NCBI RefSeq assembly: GCF_900176515.1
Contig: NZ_FWXV01000010.1
Span: 434,001-498,000 of the forward strand
Source: Kibdelosporangium aridum
GTDB taxonomy: Bacteria > Actinomycetota > Actinomycetes > Mycobacteriales > Pseudonocardiaceae
DNA: 64,000 nucleotides
Direction: 5' to 3'
The position numbers were made by a program, and so were the translations under genes. Below are positions 8,956-16,851 of this stretch, piece by piece. The notes under the pieces were generated by a model, which had not been told where the DNA came from, searched no databases, and worked only from the letters and a program-made list of their open reading frames with translations. Numbering within the stretch: position 1 is the stretch's first letter; each line of letters opens with the position of its first letter.

Positions 8956-9279
8956 ATGCAGTTCCTGGTTTCCGTGATCGATGACAAGAGCAATCCCGGC
9001 TGCACCGACAGGGAGCCTGCCATCAGCGCGTTCAACGAACGACTGATCGCCGAGGGCTACTGGGTTTTCGCGGGCGGACTCGCGGACACCGACGCGGCCA
9101 CGGTCATCGACAACCGCGGCGAGCAGGCGGTGATCAGCGACGGGCCTTTCGTGGAGTCGAAGGAGTACCTCGCCGGTGTCTGGGTGTGGGAGGCGCCCGA
9201 TCTGGATGTGGCGCTCAAGCTCGCCACCGAGGCGTCGAGGATCTGCGATCGGAAGATCGAGGTGCGGCCGTTCCGGTGA
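8956..9279 (+). CDS. YCII-related DGPF-domain protein
   Basis: 107 residues with the YCII/DGPF fold. The key motif DGPFVESKEYLAGVWVWEAP starts near residue 59, after FNERLIAEGYWVFAGGL. Proteins of this family are almost always encoded next to ECF42 sigma factors, as here, and are thought to take part in that signalling or output; their reaction is unknown. GAGGAGATG lies upstream of the ATG. Its stop overlaps the GTG start of the sigma gene (GTGA), implying translational coupling. Confidence 0.88.
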   Translation: MQFLVSVIDDKSNPGCTDREPAISAFNERLIAEGYWVFAGGLADTDAATVIDNRGEQAVISDGPFVESKEYLAGVWVWEAPDLDVALKLATEASRICDRKIEVRPFR

Positions 9280-10511
9280 GCGACGTCGATGAGGTGATCA
9301 TCCGGGTCCACCACGAGGAGTGGGCCCGGGTGGTCGCCGCCCTGACCAGGCGCTTCGGTGACCTCGACATCGCCGAGGAGGCGGCCGCCGAGGCGTTCGC
9401 GACCGCCGTCGAGCGGTGGCCGGCCGACGGCGTGCCCCCCAATCCCGGCGCGTGGCTGACCACCACCGCCAGCCGCAAGGCCATCGACCGGGTCCGGCGC
9501 GAGAACAAGCGCGACGACAAGCACAAGGAGGCTCGGATGGTGTACGACGACAGCCCGCCCGAGCCTCCCGGCGCCATCGACGACGACCGGCTCCGGCTGA
9601 TCTTCACCTGCTGTCACCCGGCACTGGCGATGGAAGCCCGTCTGGCGCTGACGTTGCGCATGGTCGGCGGTCTGACTGTGCCCGAGATCGCCCGCGCCTT
9701 CCTGGTGTCCGAAAGCGCCACGGGACAGCGGATCACCCGCGCGAAGACCAAGATCAAGGCGGCGCACATTCCCTATCGCGTGCCGTCCGCCGAGGACCTC
9801 CCGGCACGCGTCTCCGGCGTATTGACCGTCCTGTTCCTCGTGTTCAACGAGGGCTACTTGGCCACCGGCTCCGACACCGATCCGGTGCGCCACGACCTGA
9901 CCGCCGAGGCGATCCGGCTCACCCGCCTGATCCGTGCCCTTCTGCCGGACGACGGTGAGGTGGCCGGACTGCTGGCGCTGATGCTGCTCATCGAGGCCCG
10001 CCGCCCAGCCCGGGTCTCGCCCGGCGGTGAACTGGTTCCCTTGGCCGAGCAGGACCGTGGGGCGTGGGACGCGACGCTGATCGCCGAGGGGCACCGGCTG
10101 GTGCGCGAACGCCTCGCCGCTGCTGCCGCCGGGATGGCCCCGGGCCGCTACCAGATCCTCGCCGCGATCAACGCCGTGCACACCTCAGCCCGCGAGATGC
10201 GCGACACCGACTGGTCCCAGATCCTCGCGCTCTACGACCAACTCGTCCGCCTCGACCCCTCCCCGGTCATCGCCCTCAACCGGGCCATCGCAGTCGCCGA
10301 GCTCGACGGACCGGAGGTGGCGCTGGCGGCCGTCGACCGTCTCGAGCAGAGGCTGGCCGACTACCACGCCTACCACGCCACCCGCGCCGACCTACTGCGC
10401 AGGCTGGGCCGCAGCCAGGAATCCCGTGCGGCGTATGACAAAGCCATCGAACTGGCCGGCAACACCGCCGAGACCGCCAACCTGACCCGCCGCCGCGACC
10501 AACTGCGATAA
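9276..10511 (+). CDS. ECF42-type RNA polymerase sigma factor with C-terminal TPR-like extension
   Basis: 411 residues from the GTG at 9276. Sigma region 2 is seen in RFGDLDIAEEAAAEAFATAV and PPNPGAWLTTTASRKAIDR, and region 4 in LRMVGGLTVPEIARAFLVSE followed by GQRITRAKTKIK. After residue 190 comes a long helical extension with repeats (VFNEGYLATGS, ALMLLIEARRPAR, EGHRLVRERLAAAAAGMAPG, AINAVHTSA, RADLLRRLGRSQESRAAYDKA). This architecture and the coupled DGPF gene match the ECF42 group, in which the extension controls activity instead of a dedicated anti-sigma factor. A longer frame upstream is the DGPF gene read in another phase. Confidence 0.92.
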   Translation: MSDVDEVIIRVHHEEWARVVAALTRRFGDLDIAEEAAAEAFATAVERWPADGVPPNPGAWLTTTASRKAIDRVRRENKRDDKHKEARMVYDDSPPEPPGAIDDDRLRLIFTCCHPALAMEARLALTLRMVGGLTVPEIARAFLVSESATGQRITRAKTKIKAAHIPYRVPSAEDLPARVSGVLTVLFLVFNEGYLATGSDTDPVRHDLTAEAIRLTRLIRALLPDDGEVAGLLALMLLIEARRPARVSPGGELVPLAEQDRGAWDATLIAEGHRLVRERLAAAAAGMAPGRYQILAAINAVHTSAREMRDTDWSQILALYDQLVRLDPSPVIALNRAIAVAELDGPEVALAAVDRLEQRLADYHAYHATRADLLRRLGRSQESRAAYDKAIELAGNTAETANLTRRRDQLR

Positions 10512-10558
10512 CGCCCTCGGATCCCGACCGAAACCCCGCGGCCGGACATCGTCGTGCG

Positions 10559-11209
10559 CTACTTTCGGCGAGCTTCGAGCGCGTCCAGGATCAGGTCCAG
10601 GCCGTAGCCGAACTCGTTCGTGTGGTCGTAGCCCGGCCGCAGGGCATGGTCGACGATCATTTCCCTGAGGTACGGCAACTCGTCCGCCGGCAGGTGCTCG
10701 AGGATGCCGCCAGCCACTTCCTCGACGTCCTCGGGCGTCGTCATCGGCAGGTTCACCTCCTGCAGGACGTACCCGCTGATGTAGCTGTCGATGAGCGAGA
10801 TCGCGTGTGCGGCCGTCGGCAGCGCGAAGCCCGCCTCCCGCAGAACGCCGAGGACGGCGTTGTGGTGGCGTAGCGTCGCCAACCCAGGGTTACGACGGGA
10901 ATCCATGAGGCCGAGAGCCCAGCTGTGCCGCGACAAGACCGCACGCGCGGAGTAAGCGCGTTCACGGATCGCTTCGCGCCAATCGTCGCAGTCGGCGCTG
11001 GGTAGCTTGATCGCCGCGAACACAGCATCGACCACGCCGTCGAGGATGGCGTCCTTGTTCGGCACGTGGTGATAGAGCGACATAGCCTCCACGCCGAGTT
11101 CCTGCGCCACCCGTCGCATCGTGATCGCCGCCGCGCCGCCGCGATCCGCGACCTGGATCGCGGCGTCAAGCACACGATCTCGGCTGAGCGGTGGCCGTGG
11201 TGGTGACAC
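10559..11209 (-). CDS. TetR-family repressor
   Basis: 216 residues. The N-terminal helix-turn-helix is typical: SRDRVLDAAIQVADRGGAAA, then TMRRVAQELGVEAMSLYHHV and PNKDAILDGVVD. The C-terminal ligand-binding domain includes LGLMDSRRNPG and GYVLQEVNLP, as in TetR_C proteins of the TetR/ActII type. It is divergent from a deazaflavin-dependent oxidoreductase gene, and the intergenic region contains two inverted repeats that probably bind this protein. It probably represses its neighbour, and perhaps itself, until a small-molecule ligand appears. Confidence 0.92.
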   Translation of the reverse strand: MSPPRPPLSRDRVLDAAIQVADRGGAAAITMRRVAQELGVEAMSLYHHVPNKDAILDGVVDAVFAAIKLPSADCDDWREAIRERAYSARAVLSRHSWALGLMDSRRNPGLATLRHHNAVLGVLREAGFALPTAAHAISLIDSYISGYVLQEVNLPMTTPEDVEEVAGGILEHLPADELPYLREMIVDHALRPGYDHTNEFGYGLDLILDALEARRK

Positions 11210-11241
11210 GAAGACTCCAGGGGTGCGGGCGTGTTGACAAC

Positions 11242-11276
11242 CTTACATGCGTAAGTCAGCCTTACACACGTAAGGC
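11242..11276. promoter_or_regulatory. two TetR-type operators
   Basis: Site 1 is CTTACATGCGTAAG (11242-11255) and site 2 is GCCTTACACACGTAAGGC (11259-11276), with perfect 5-bp and 7-bp arms and the shared half-site CTTAC. TTGACA at 11234-11239 may be a -35 box. They lie between the tetR-like gene and the oxidoreductase gene, 19 bp before the latter's start. Confidence 0.8.
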
Positions 11277-11294
11277 CAAAGGAGGACATGCCAA

Positions 11295-11666
11295 ATGCCG
11301 ATGCCAAGGTGGTTAGGACGCGTGAACAAGCGTGTGGTCAACCCACGCTCGATCGCGCGCGGGAAGAGACCGGTGCTGACCCACGTCGGGCGCACTTCGG
11401 GAACGACGTACCGCACGCCGCTCGACGCGCATCCTGTCGACGGCGGCTATCTGTTCATCCTGGTGTACGGATCAAGATCGGACTGGGTGCGGAACGTCTT
11501 GGCAGCAGGCGGCGCGAGGCTGAAAGTCGACGGGCGGGAGGTGGAACTCGTCGCCCCACGTCTCATCGGACAGGACGAGGCGTTCCAGGCCCTCTCCGAC
11601 GATGTGACACGCCCACCAAAGTTGCTCCGCATCACCGAGTTCCTCCGGGCAGACCTGCGCCACTGA
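11295..11666 (+). CDS. deazaflavin (F420)-dependent nitroreductase-family protein
   Basis: 123 residues. It matches the small split-barrel DDN-type family: RPVLTHVGRTSGTTYRTPLD, then GGYLFILVYGSRSDWVRNVL and ARLKVDGREVELVAPRLI. Relatives use the actinobacterial cofactor F420H2 to reduce quinones or nitro compounds. AAAGGAGG ends 10 nt before the ATG at 11295; an in-frame ATG at 11301 is an alternative. Control by the divergent TetR protein through the two operators is inferred. Confidence 0.88.
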   Translation: MPMPRWLGRVNKRVVNPRSIARGKRPVLTHVGRTSGTTYRTPLDAHPVDGGYLFILVYGSRSDWVRNVLAAGGARLKVDGREVELVAPRLIGQDEAFQALSDDVTRPPKLLRITEFLRADLRH

Positions 11667-11680
11667 TCACCAGGAGGCTG

Positions 11681-11720
11681 GGTCGGCGCCCTTACCCGGT
11701 GCAGAGCAAGGGCGGCGACC
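11681..11720. terminator. bidirectional hairpin terminator
   Basis: GGTCGGCGCCCTT (11681-11693) pairs with AAGGGCGGCGACC (11708-11720) with one mismatch around a 14-nt loop. It sits between two convergent genes, the deazaflavin oxidoreductase and the GH62 gene, and could serve both. Confidence 0.6.
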
Positions 11721-11735
11721 CCCTGTGTCAGGCGA

Positions 11736-13262
11736 TTAGCGTTGCAATGTCAACAGACCCGGTCGGTACGGCAGGAGGCCGTAATCGCCGCCGGAGTTGG
11801 GGTCACGTCCCTGATAGAGGAACTGCAGGTTGCAGGGATCGATGGTCTTGGTCTGGTCGGGGTTGCTGCGAATCAGGTCGCCGTGGCTGATGTCGTTGGT
11901 CCAGGTGGCGCCGCTGTTGGCCTTGCCGGCGAAGGGGTTGCTCTCGGTGGCGGCCTGCGGCGTCCACGAACCGTTCAGGCTGGTGGACGTGAACGAGCGG
12001 AAGTAGCGCCCGTTGCGTCCCATCGCCTCGACGATCATCAGGTATTGGTTCTGGCCCTGGACCTTGTAGACCTCGACCGCTTCGAACAGGTTGGCCTGTG
12101 TGTCGCTCATGATCGTCGTGTAGGACGAGCCGAAGCTGCCCGGGAAGTTCCCGATGGGCATGCTGGCACGGTAGATCTTGCCGTTGTCGCCGGCGAAGAA
12201 CAGGTACATGTTCGTGCCGTCCGCGATGAGCGTCTGGTCGATGGGTCCGGTGCCAGAGCCGGAAATGCTTCCGGTGAAGAGCGTCTGCGGCGCCGACCAC
12301 CCATTCGGGTTGGTGGGGTCGCTCGACGTCCTGTAGCTGAAAGCGGGCCCACCCCATTGGTAGGCGAGCACCCAGATGTTCTTCGGGGCGAAGTAGAGCA
12401 GCGTGGATGCGACGGCACCGGGGTTCATCGCGTTCTGGCTGGCCGAGGCCATGTCGGACCAGTTCGTGAAGGTGCTGAAGTTCATCGAGCCCCAGGTCGT
12501 TCCCGTGTCGTGCGTCGTCGCGTAGACCAGGTGCTTGCCGTTGTAGACGACGTGGGTGAAGTCCTTGAGTGAGACCCAGCCCGCCTTCGGGTTCGCCAGC
12601 GACCCCGTCGACGTCCAGCGGTACGTCGACGGAAGGGAGCACGTGCCGGGCGGGGTGTCGCTCAGGCGGACGAGTTGCCACTGCTGGTTGGCCCCGCCCC
12701 GGTCGCCGTACTGGACGACGGCTGCTCCGTCCGCGGTCGACGAGCCTGTCACCTCTACGGCTTTGCCGCTGTTGCGGTTGATCAGCCTGACGTAACCGCT
12801 GTCGGAGTCGGCGAGGCGGAATTGCTGGTTGGTTCCGTTGAGGTCGGTCCACTGCTGGACTTTCCCGCCGTCCGCGGTCGACCAGTTGTCGATGTCGAGC
12901 ACCTTGCCGGAGTTCTTCGACTTCAGCCGGTAGTAGCCGTCGCCGGAGTCCACGAACTGCCACTGCTGGTTGGCTCCGTCGTGGCGAGACCACTGGTGGA
13001 CCACCGCTCCGTCGGCGGTGGAAACGCCGGAAACGTCCAACGCTTTGCCGCTGTTGCGGTTGACCAGCACATACCACGCACTCGTGTCGACGGTCGCTGC
13101 CGACGCTGCGCTGGTGTTGAGCGCGACAGCCGTGACAGCGGCGAGGACGGTCGCGAGCAGGGTGATCAGCGTGCGCGCCCAACCGCTGCGCCGGGCGCGA
13201 TCCCTACGGTGGGGTGCCGCCCGTGGTGGCACGGTCGGCGGAGCTTGACCCATCGAATTCAT
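11736..13262 (-). CDS. secreted GH62 alpha-L-arabinofuranosidase with N-terminal ricin/CBM13 lectin domain
   Basis: 508 residues. A basic N-terminus and hydrophobic stretch (GWARTLITLLATVLAAVTAV, ending ASAAT) make a signal peptide of about 55 residues. Residues 60-200 are three ricin-type repeats (GANQQWQF, GTNQQFRL, GANQQWQL) forming a sugar-binding CBM13. From about residue 215 the GH62 five-blade propeller begins: YRWTSTGSLANPKAGWVSLK, DFTHVVYNGKHLVYATTHD, NLFEAVEVYKVQGQNQYL. GH62 enzymes remove arabinose side chains from arabinoxylan. GAAGGAGAAC precedes the ATG. The LacI-type operator 380 bp upstream probably controls it. Confidence 0.93.
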   Translation of the reverse strand: MNSMGQAPPTVPPRAAPHRRDRARRSGWARTLITLLATVLAAVTAVALNTSAASAATVDTSAWYVLVNRNSGKALDVSGVSTADGAVVHQWSRHDGANQQWQFVDSGDGYYRLKSKNSGKVLDIDNWSTADGGKVQQWTDLNGTNQQFRLADSDSGYVRLINRNSGKAVEVTGSSTADGAAVVQYGDRGGANQQWQLVRLSDTPPGTCSLPSTYRWTSTGSLANPKAGWVSLKDFTHVVYNGKHLVYATTHDTGTTWGSMNFSTFTNWSDMASASQNAMNPGAVASTLLYFAPKNIWVLAYQWGGPAFSYRTSSDPTNPNGWSAPQTLFTGSISGSGTGPIDQTLIADGTNMYLFFAGDNGKIYRASMPIGNFPGSFGSSYTTIMSDTQANLFEAVEVYKVQGQNQYLMIVEAMGRNGRYFRSFTSTSLNGSWTPQAATESNPFAGKANSGATWTNDISHGDLIRSNPDQTKTIDPCNLQFLYQGRDPNSGGDYGLLPYRPGLLTLQR

Positions 13263-13366
13263 GGTGGTTCTCCTTCGGTGTCAGGGCCGCACGAAGCCCG
13301 ATATGCGTGCAGGGAGGCCCGATCCCCGCTCTCCCGGGTTGGTCACGACGGGAGCGCGGGATCTGA

Positions 13367-13603
13367 TCAGCTCTGGTTGGGTGAGGTGGGCGCGCTTGTC
13401 GCACCGCCTACCCGATGCGACCGAGTTGCCATGGCCGGTCGGTCCCGTTCCAGGACGTACCAAGCACTCGTGCCGACGCTCGCCACCAACGCCACGCCGG
13501 TGTTGAGCGCGACCGCGCCGCAGTGGTGTCCAGGAGGGCGACCAATCCGATGCGCCCAGCCACGTCATTGGCGGGCCTGCTCAGATTCGTCGTTGAATCT
13601 CAT
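13367..13603 (-). pseudogene. decayed duplicate of the GH62 leader region
   Basis: An ATG at 13603, preceded by a strong AAGGAG ribosome site, opens a frame that stops after 12 codons. Continuing past the TGA in the same phase gives RGWAHRIGR, then VALNTGVALVASVGTSAWYV and LERDR. The neighbouring GH62 protein has GWAR, VALNTSAASAATVDTSAWYV and LVNR at the matching places, so this is a broken copy of the same secretion leader and lectin start. It keeps an upstream operator and ribosome site but encodes no usable protein. Confidence 0.6.
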
Positions 13604-13642
13604 GGCAGCTCCTTGTCCAGGTGAAAGCGGCGATATCTGTTG

Positions 13643-13656
13643 TGTTAGCGCTAACA
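13643..13656. promoter_or_regulatory. LacI-family operator, perfect palindrome
   Basis: TGTTAGCGCTAACA is a perfect 14-bp palindrome with the central GCGC typical of LacI/GalR-family sites at actinomycete sugar-utilisation genes. It lies 40 bp upstream of the decayed leader ATG and 380 bp upstream of the GH62 start, both on the minus strand. Confidence 0.75.
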
Positions 13657-14495
13657 TTTAAGCCCGCAAAAATGTGTGCACATCAAACAGAGCATTGGGG
13701 TAACGGCGAACATCGCCGCTTGGCGCAGTTGCCAGACCGCTCCCGAACCTTCAAGAAGCAACTGCTTTTAAGTGCGTCTCTGCACACTCGGTTACGCGGC
13801 TGAATACGCAGAACGTGGCCACCGACAACCGAAGTGGATCGCGCCCAGCACCGCTCGCACATGTGCGTGATCGAATGAATCGCAGGACGTGGCGGTGGCG
13901 GATGGATACGCAGGGGCATCCGCTCACCCTGGGTGCCTCACCTCCACAACGTCACCGCTGACGCTCAAACGTTCAGGCTATCCCACTTTAAGTTTCGAAC
14001 CAATGTAGCCAGTCCTGCCGCCGCAGTCAACGGGAATCACCAGGACCACACCTAGGATCAACCGCTGATGGATCGCTCGGCCGTACGTGTCGACCTGCGA
14101 CGTTGTCGTATGGCATTCGCCACTGGCAGCACTGACCCGAGCGCGCCACCGCCCGTGTCGAATCGTTGACCGCATCGCGCGAAGTACCACATCGATCGAA
14201 ATGACAAGGGCCGCGATCGAAACTTTCGATCGGGCCGAACGTACAGGATGGCCAGGGTTGAAGGCCCCGATGCTCGTCGGGCAAGTCCGCGACAGAACGG
14301 CATGGGGCACCGTCCGATCGGCTACGAATTCCCTCGTCTCGGCACCAAACACCCTCGGCCTGACCAAGCTCGGAAACAAGCGCTGAGGAACCCGCACATC
14401 AGCATGAGCGTGTTCTGTCAACAGTGATCAACGTGCGCGCACATCCAACCCCCGGATGTGAAGTGAGGCCCGCCGGAGACGGCACGTGGAGGGTC
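13657..14495. other. gene-poor stretch
   Basis: No open frame here has convincing actinomycete codon bias. A 147-codon minus-strand frame (13978-14421) shows weak third-position GC and no recognisable domain. The only structured element I see is the palindrome at 14214-14232. Confidence 0.5.
14214..14232. promoter_or_regulatory. 19-bp perfect palindrome of unknown role
   Basis: CGATCGAAACTTTCGATCG has 9-bp arms around a single C. A related half-site, ATCGATCGAAA, lies about 20 bp to the left (14191-14201). It resembles an operator, but no start codon lies close by. Confidence 0.45.
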
Positions 14496-14497
14496 TA

Positions 14498-14510
14498 GGG
14501 GCTCGGCCCC
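14498..14510 (-). terminator. GC hairpin downstream of the first tRNA-like sequence
   Basis: GGGGC-TCG-GCCCC forms a tight hairpin downstream (in minus-strand sense) of the tRNA-like element. A longer version of the same hairpin occurs at the second tRNA-like copy. Confidence 0.45.
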
Positions 14511-14571
14511 CAAAAAGACAGCGACGAGACTCCCAAGCGAAGGGCGCGAAGCAAGGGAGTCTCAGAGTCGA

Positions 14572-14649
14572 GTGGAGCTGAGGGGATTCGAAACCCTGAC
14601 CCCACACTGTCAGTCCGATTCGGACAGTTCCCCTGACCTGCGACTCTAC
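14572..14649 (-). other. tRNA-like sequence, copy 1
   Basis: A 78-bp minus-strand sequence with tRNA hallmarks. The ends GTAGAGT and GCTCCAC pair with one mismatch. There is a T-arm-like segment (GGTTTCGAATCC) and a central CTGTC...GACAG stem closing an 11-nt loop instead of the normal 7. Two unpaired bases separate the T stem from the acceptor. It is closely similar to the copy at 23740-23817. I cannot assign an anticodon, so it may be a decayed tRNA or an attachment-site relic. Confidence 0.45.
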
Positions 14650-14681
14650 AATATGCTGCCCTCAGGAGTGCATCGCCTTAT

Positions 14682-15212
14682 TCACAGGAGAAGCAGTTCG
14701 GGAAGGGTTTGCACGGCGATGAGGCAGCGATCGCATACAACTTTGCGGAACAGCTGTTCGCCAGGGATGCGTATGGCGTCGCCGAAGGTGAACGAGATCC
14801 GGCACAGCGTTGTCAGACCTTCGAGTGTGCCTTCGGACAGGAGTTGGACCTCGTCGCGGCCGATGGGGGCGAAGTGGCCGACGTCGTCTCGCCAGCCGAC
14901 CCGGTGGTTGGTGCCCGGAAGGACGCCGCCGAGCGGGAAACGGACCGCTAACGCCGCCGTGACCTTGACGCCCAGTTCCTCGATCACCAGGTTTCCCACC
15001 AAGACGGTGCAGACCGCCAGCTCGTCATGCGCGACCCGTCCCGGTATCGCCGGTCGGGCAGGTGACGCGCGCCGCTCCGGCGCACCGAGGTGATCAAACT
15101 GGTCACTGGCAATTTCCGAACTGTTTGACGTACAAATACCGGACAGGCGCATTCCGTACGCAGCATGGCATCGCGGCTCCACGTCACGCACCATTGCTTC
15201 ACCCGGCGGCAA
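14682..15212 (-). CDS. hypothetical protein
   Basis: Up to 176 residues. The C-terminal 110 residues have good actinomycete codon bias and read like a folded cytosolic protein (VIEELGVKVTAALAVRFPLG, GTNHRVGWRDDVGHFAPIGR, DEVQLLSEGTLEGL, LCRISFTFGDAIRIPGEQLF). The first 60 codons are poorer in GC and may be leader sequence, so the real start could be downstream, for example at an ATG at 15152. It is divergent from the monooxygenase gene. No family recognised. Confidence 0.5.
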   Translation of the reverse strand: MPPGEAMVRDVEPRCHAAYGMRLSGICTSNSSEIASDQFDHLGAPERRASPARPAIPGRVAHDELAVCTVLVGNLVIEELGVKVTAALAVRFPLGGVLPGTNHRVGWRDDVGHFAPIGRDEVQLLSEGTLEGLTTLCRISFTFGDAIRIPGEQLFRKVVCDRCLIAVQTLPELLLL

Positions 15213-15468
15213 TGCCGTATTCGCGTCGGGTCAGAGGGGTTTTCCGATATGGCCCGTGGCGAGCCCGGTGACTACCGGTGCATCCCCCGTAGCGGACCGG
15301 GACATCACCCATATGGACGAAGGTCATCGTCCGGCAAGCACCGCGGGCCCGCGATGATCGAGGGGGGAGAAGGCATTCCCCAGAACTGTCCGTACTGGCA
15401 CGGTGGGCGCACACATCGCACGGAAGGGCCACGCGCCCGGATTCGACTGACAGCACTGGGAGTAGCGA

Positions 15469-16683
15469 ATGGGAATGCGGCTGCTGGTCGTCGGCGCCGG
15501 TGAGACGGCGTTGCAGATGGCGGCTCATATCCGCAACGGCGGCGGGCACGCGACAGTGCTCACCCCGACCCCGCCGGAAGCGGTCGCGGCCAGCCCGGTT
15601 CGCTCCACCCAGGTGAAGGTGTGGCGCACGCGCGGACAAGAGCGGTCACTCGGGTTCGACCTGTGGCCGGAAGCGCCGCAGATCCGAGGTATCTGGTGCC
15701 AGGCTGTCGAGCAGGGCCGGGTCCTATTCGAATGGCGCGGCACACTGACCAACCCCGCCGTGTCCGTCAACCAGCCCGATCGGTTCGCCGCCTGGCTCGG
15801 CATCCTCGACGACCGGGGCGTACGCATCCACGCCGAGACCAGGCAGCCGATCACCGCGGCCTACGTCGACCGGCTGGCGCAGGACCACGACCTCGTCGTC
15901 GTCACGACCTCGCCGAAGGACAGCGATCTCGCCGAGCTGTTCCCCGCCGATCCCGCCTTCCCTGCGCTGCCCCCTGCCCGCCAACTCCTCGCCGTCTACC
16001 TCGACGGTGTCGAGCCGACTCCCGGCAACTACGTGCAGCTGGCCCTGCTGCCCGAGGGCGAGATCCTGCTGATCCCGGCATACTTCGGCGATCGCACGAC
16101 CAGCGAAGGCCGCACCTGCCACATCGTCCTGATGGAGGCACGCCCCGGGACCGCGCTGGACACGTTCCGGGACGTCAAGGACCCTGCCGCGCGCTCGGAA
16201 CTCCTCCTGCGCCTACTGCGTGAGTTCGCACCCAGCGTGGCCGCCCGGTGCGGCCGGGCCACGTTGGCCGACGCACGCGGCACTATGGCAGGCGCCGTCA
16301 CGCCGGTCGTGCGTCAGCCGGTCAGCCACCTGCCACTGTCGGGGCGGCCGGTGGCGTCCCTCGGTGACCTGGCCATCCAGATGGATCCCTTGGCAGCACA
16401 GGGCGCCAACAGCCACTCTGACGGCGCTGCGATCTTCGCTCGCCGCGCGCTGGCCCACTCCGGGCCGTTCGACGAGGCGTTCCTGACCGCTTGCTCCGAC
16501 GAGTGGCGGCAGCAGCGCGCGTATCCGGCGTCGCGGCTGACCTCCTTGCTGCTGGAGCCACCACCGCCGGTGCGGCAGCTGCTGGCGGAGGCGGCCGGAC
16601 AGCCGGAGCTCGCCGACACAATCGTCCGCCTGTTCGAGACCCCATGGGCACTCGAGCAGCTGCTCAGCGCGCCAGTCGGCTAG
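15469..16683 (+). CDS. styrene-monooxygenase-like FAD-dependent oxygenase
   Basis: 404 residues. The N-terminal Rossmann motif is LLVVGAGETALQMAAHIRNG. The protein follows the StyA/indole-monooxygenase pattern: QVKVWRTRGQERSLGFDLWP, NQPDRFAAWLGILDDRGVRI, and late SLGDLAIQMDPLAAQGANSH, which places the FAD ribityl group. StyA enzymes epoxidise aromatic alkenes with FADH2 supplied by a separate reductase; none is seen here. It precedes the conservon by 170 bp on the same strand and may share its regulation. Substrate unknown. Confidence 0.88.
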   Translation: MGMRLLVVGAGETALQMAAHIRNGGGHATVLTPTPPEAVAASPVRSTQVKVWRTRGQERSLGFDLWPEAPQIRGIWCQAVEQGRVLFEWRGTLTNPAVSVNQPDRFAAWLGILDDRGVRIHAETRQPITAAYVDRLAQDHDLVVVTTSPKDSDLAELFPADPAFPALPPARQLLAVYLDGVEPTPGNYVQLALLPEGEILLIPAYFGDRTTSEGRTCHIVLMEARPGTALDTFRDVKDPAARSELLLRLLREFAPSVAARCGRATLADARGTMAGAVTPVVRQPVSHLPLSGRPVASLGDLAIQMDPLAAQGANSHSDGAAIFARRALAHSGPFDEAFLTACSDEWRQQRAYPASRLTSLLLEPPPPVRQLLAEAAGQPELADTIVRLFETPWALEQLLSAPVG

Positions 16684-16851
16684 GGCCCAGCACGCGAACC
16701 CGTCCAGCTGTCCGATCGGACGCCGGATAGGCGGATTCGGCTCGCCCAGCCACGGTCGCCGGTCCACGACCGGGCCAGAGCTCACGGCTCGCTCGGCGCG
16801 GAGTGGCCACGCGGGCGGCGACCGCAATCGAGACACACAAGGAGTAAGCAG

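Noticed and set aside
9057..10181. 374-codon minus-strand open frame
   Set aside because: Antisense of the DGPF and sigma-factor genes; no recognisable domain.
13978..14421. 147-codon minus-strand frame in the gene-poor region
   Set aside because: Weak codon bias and no domain, signal peptide or neighbour to support it.
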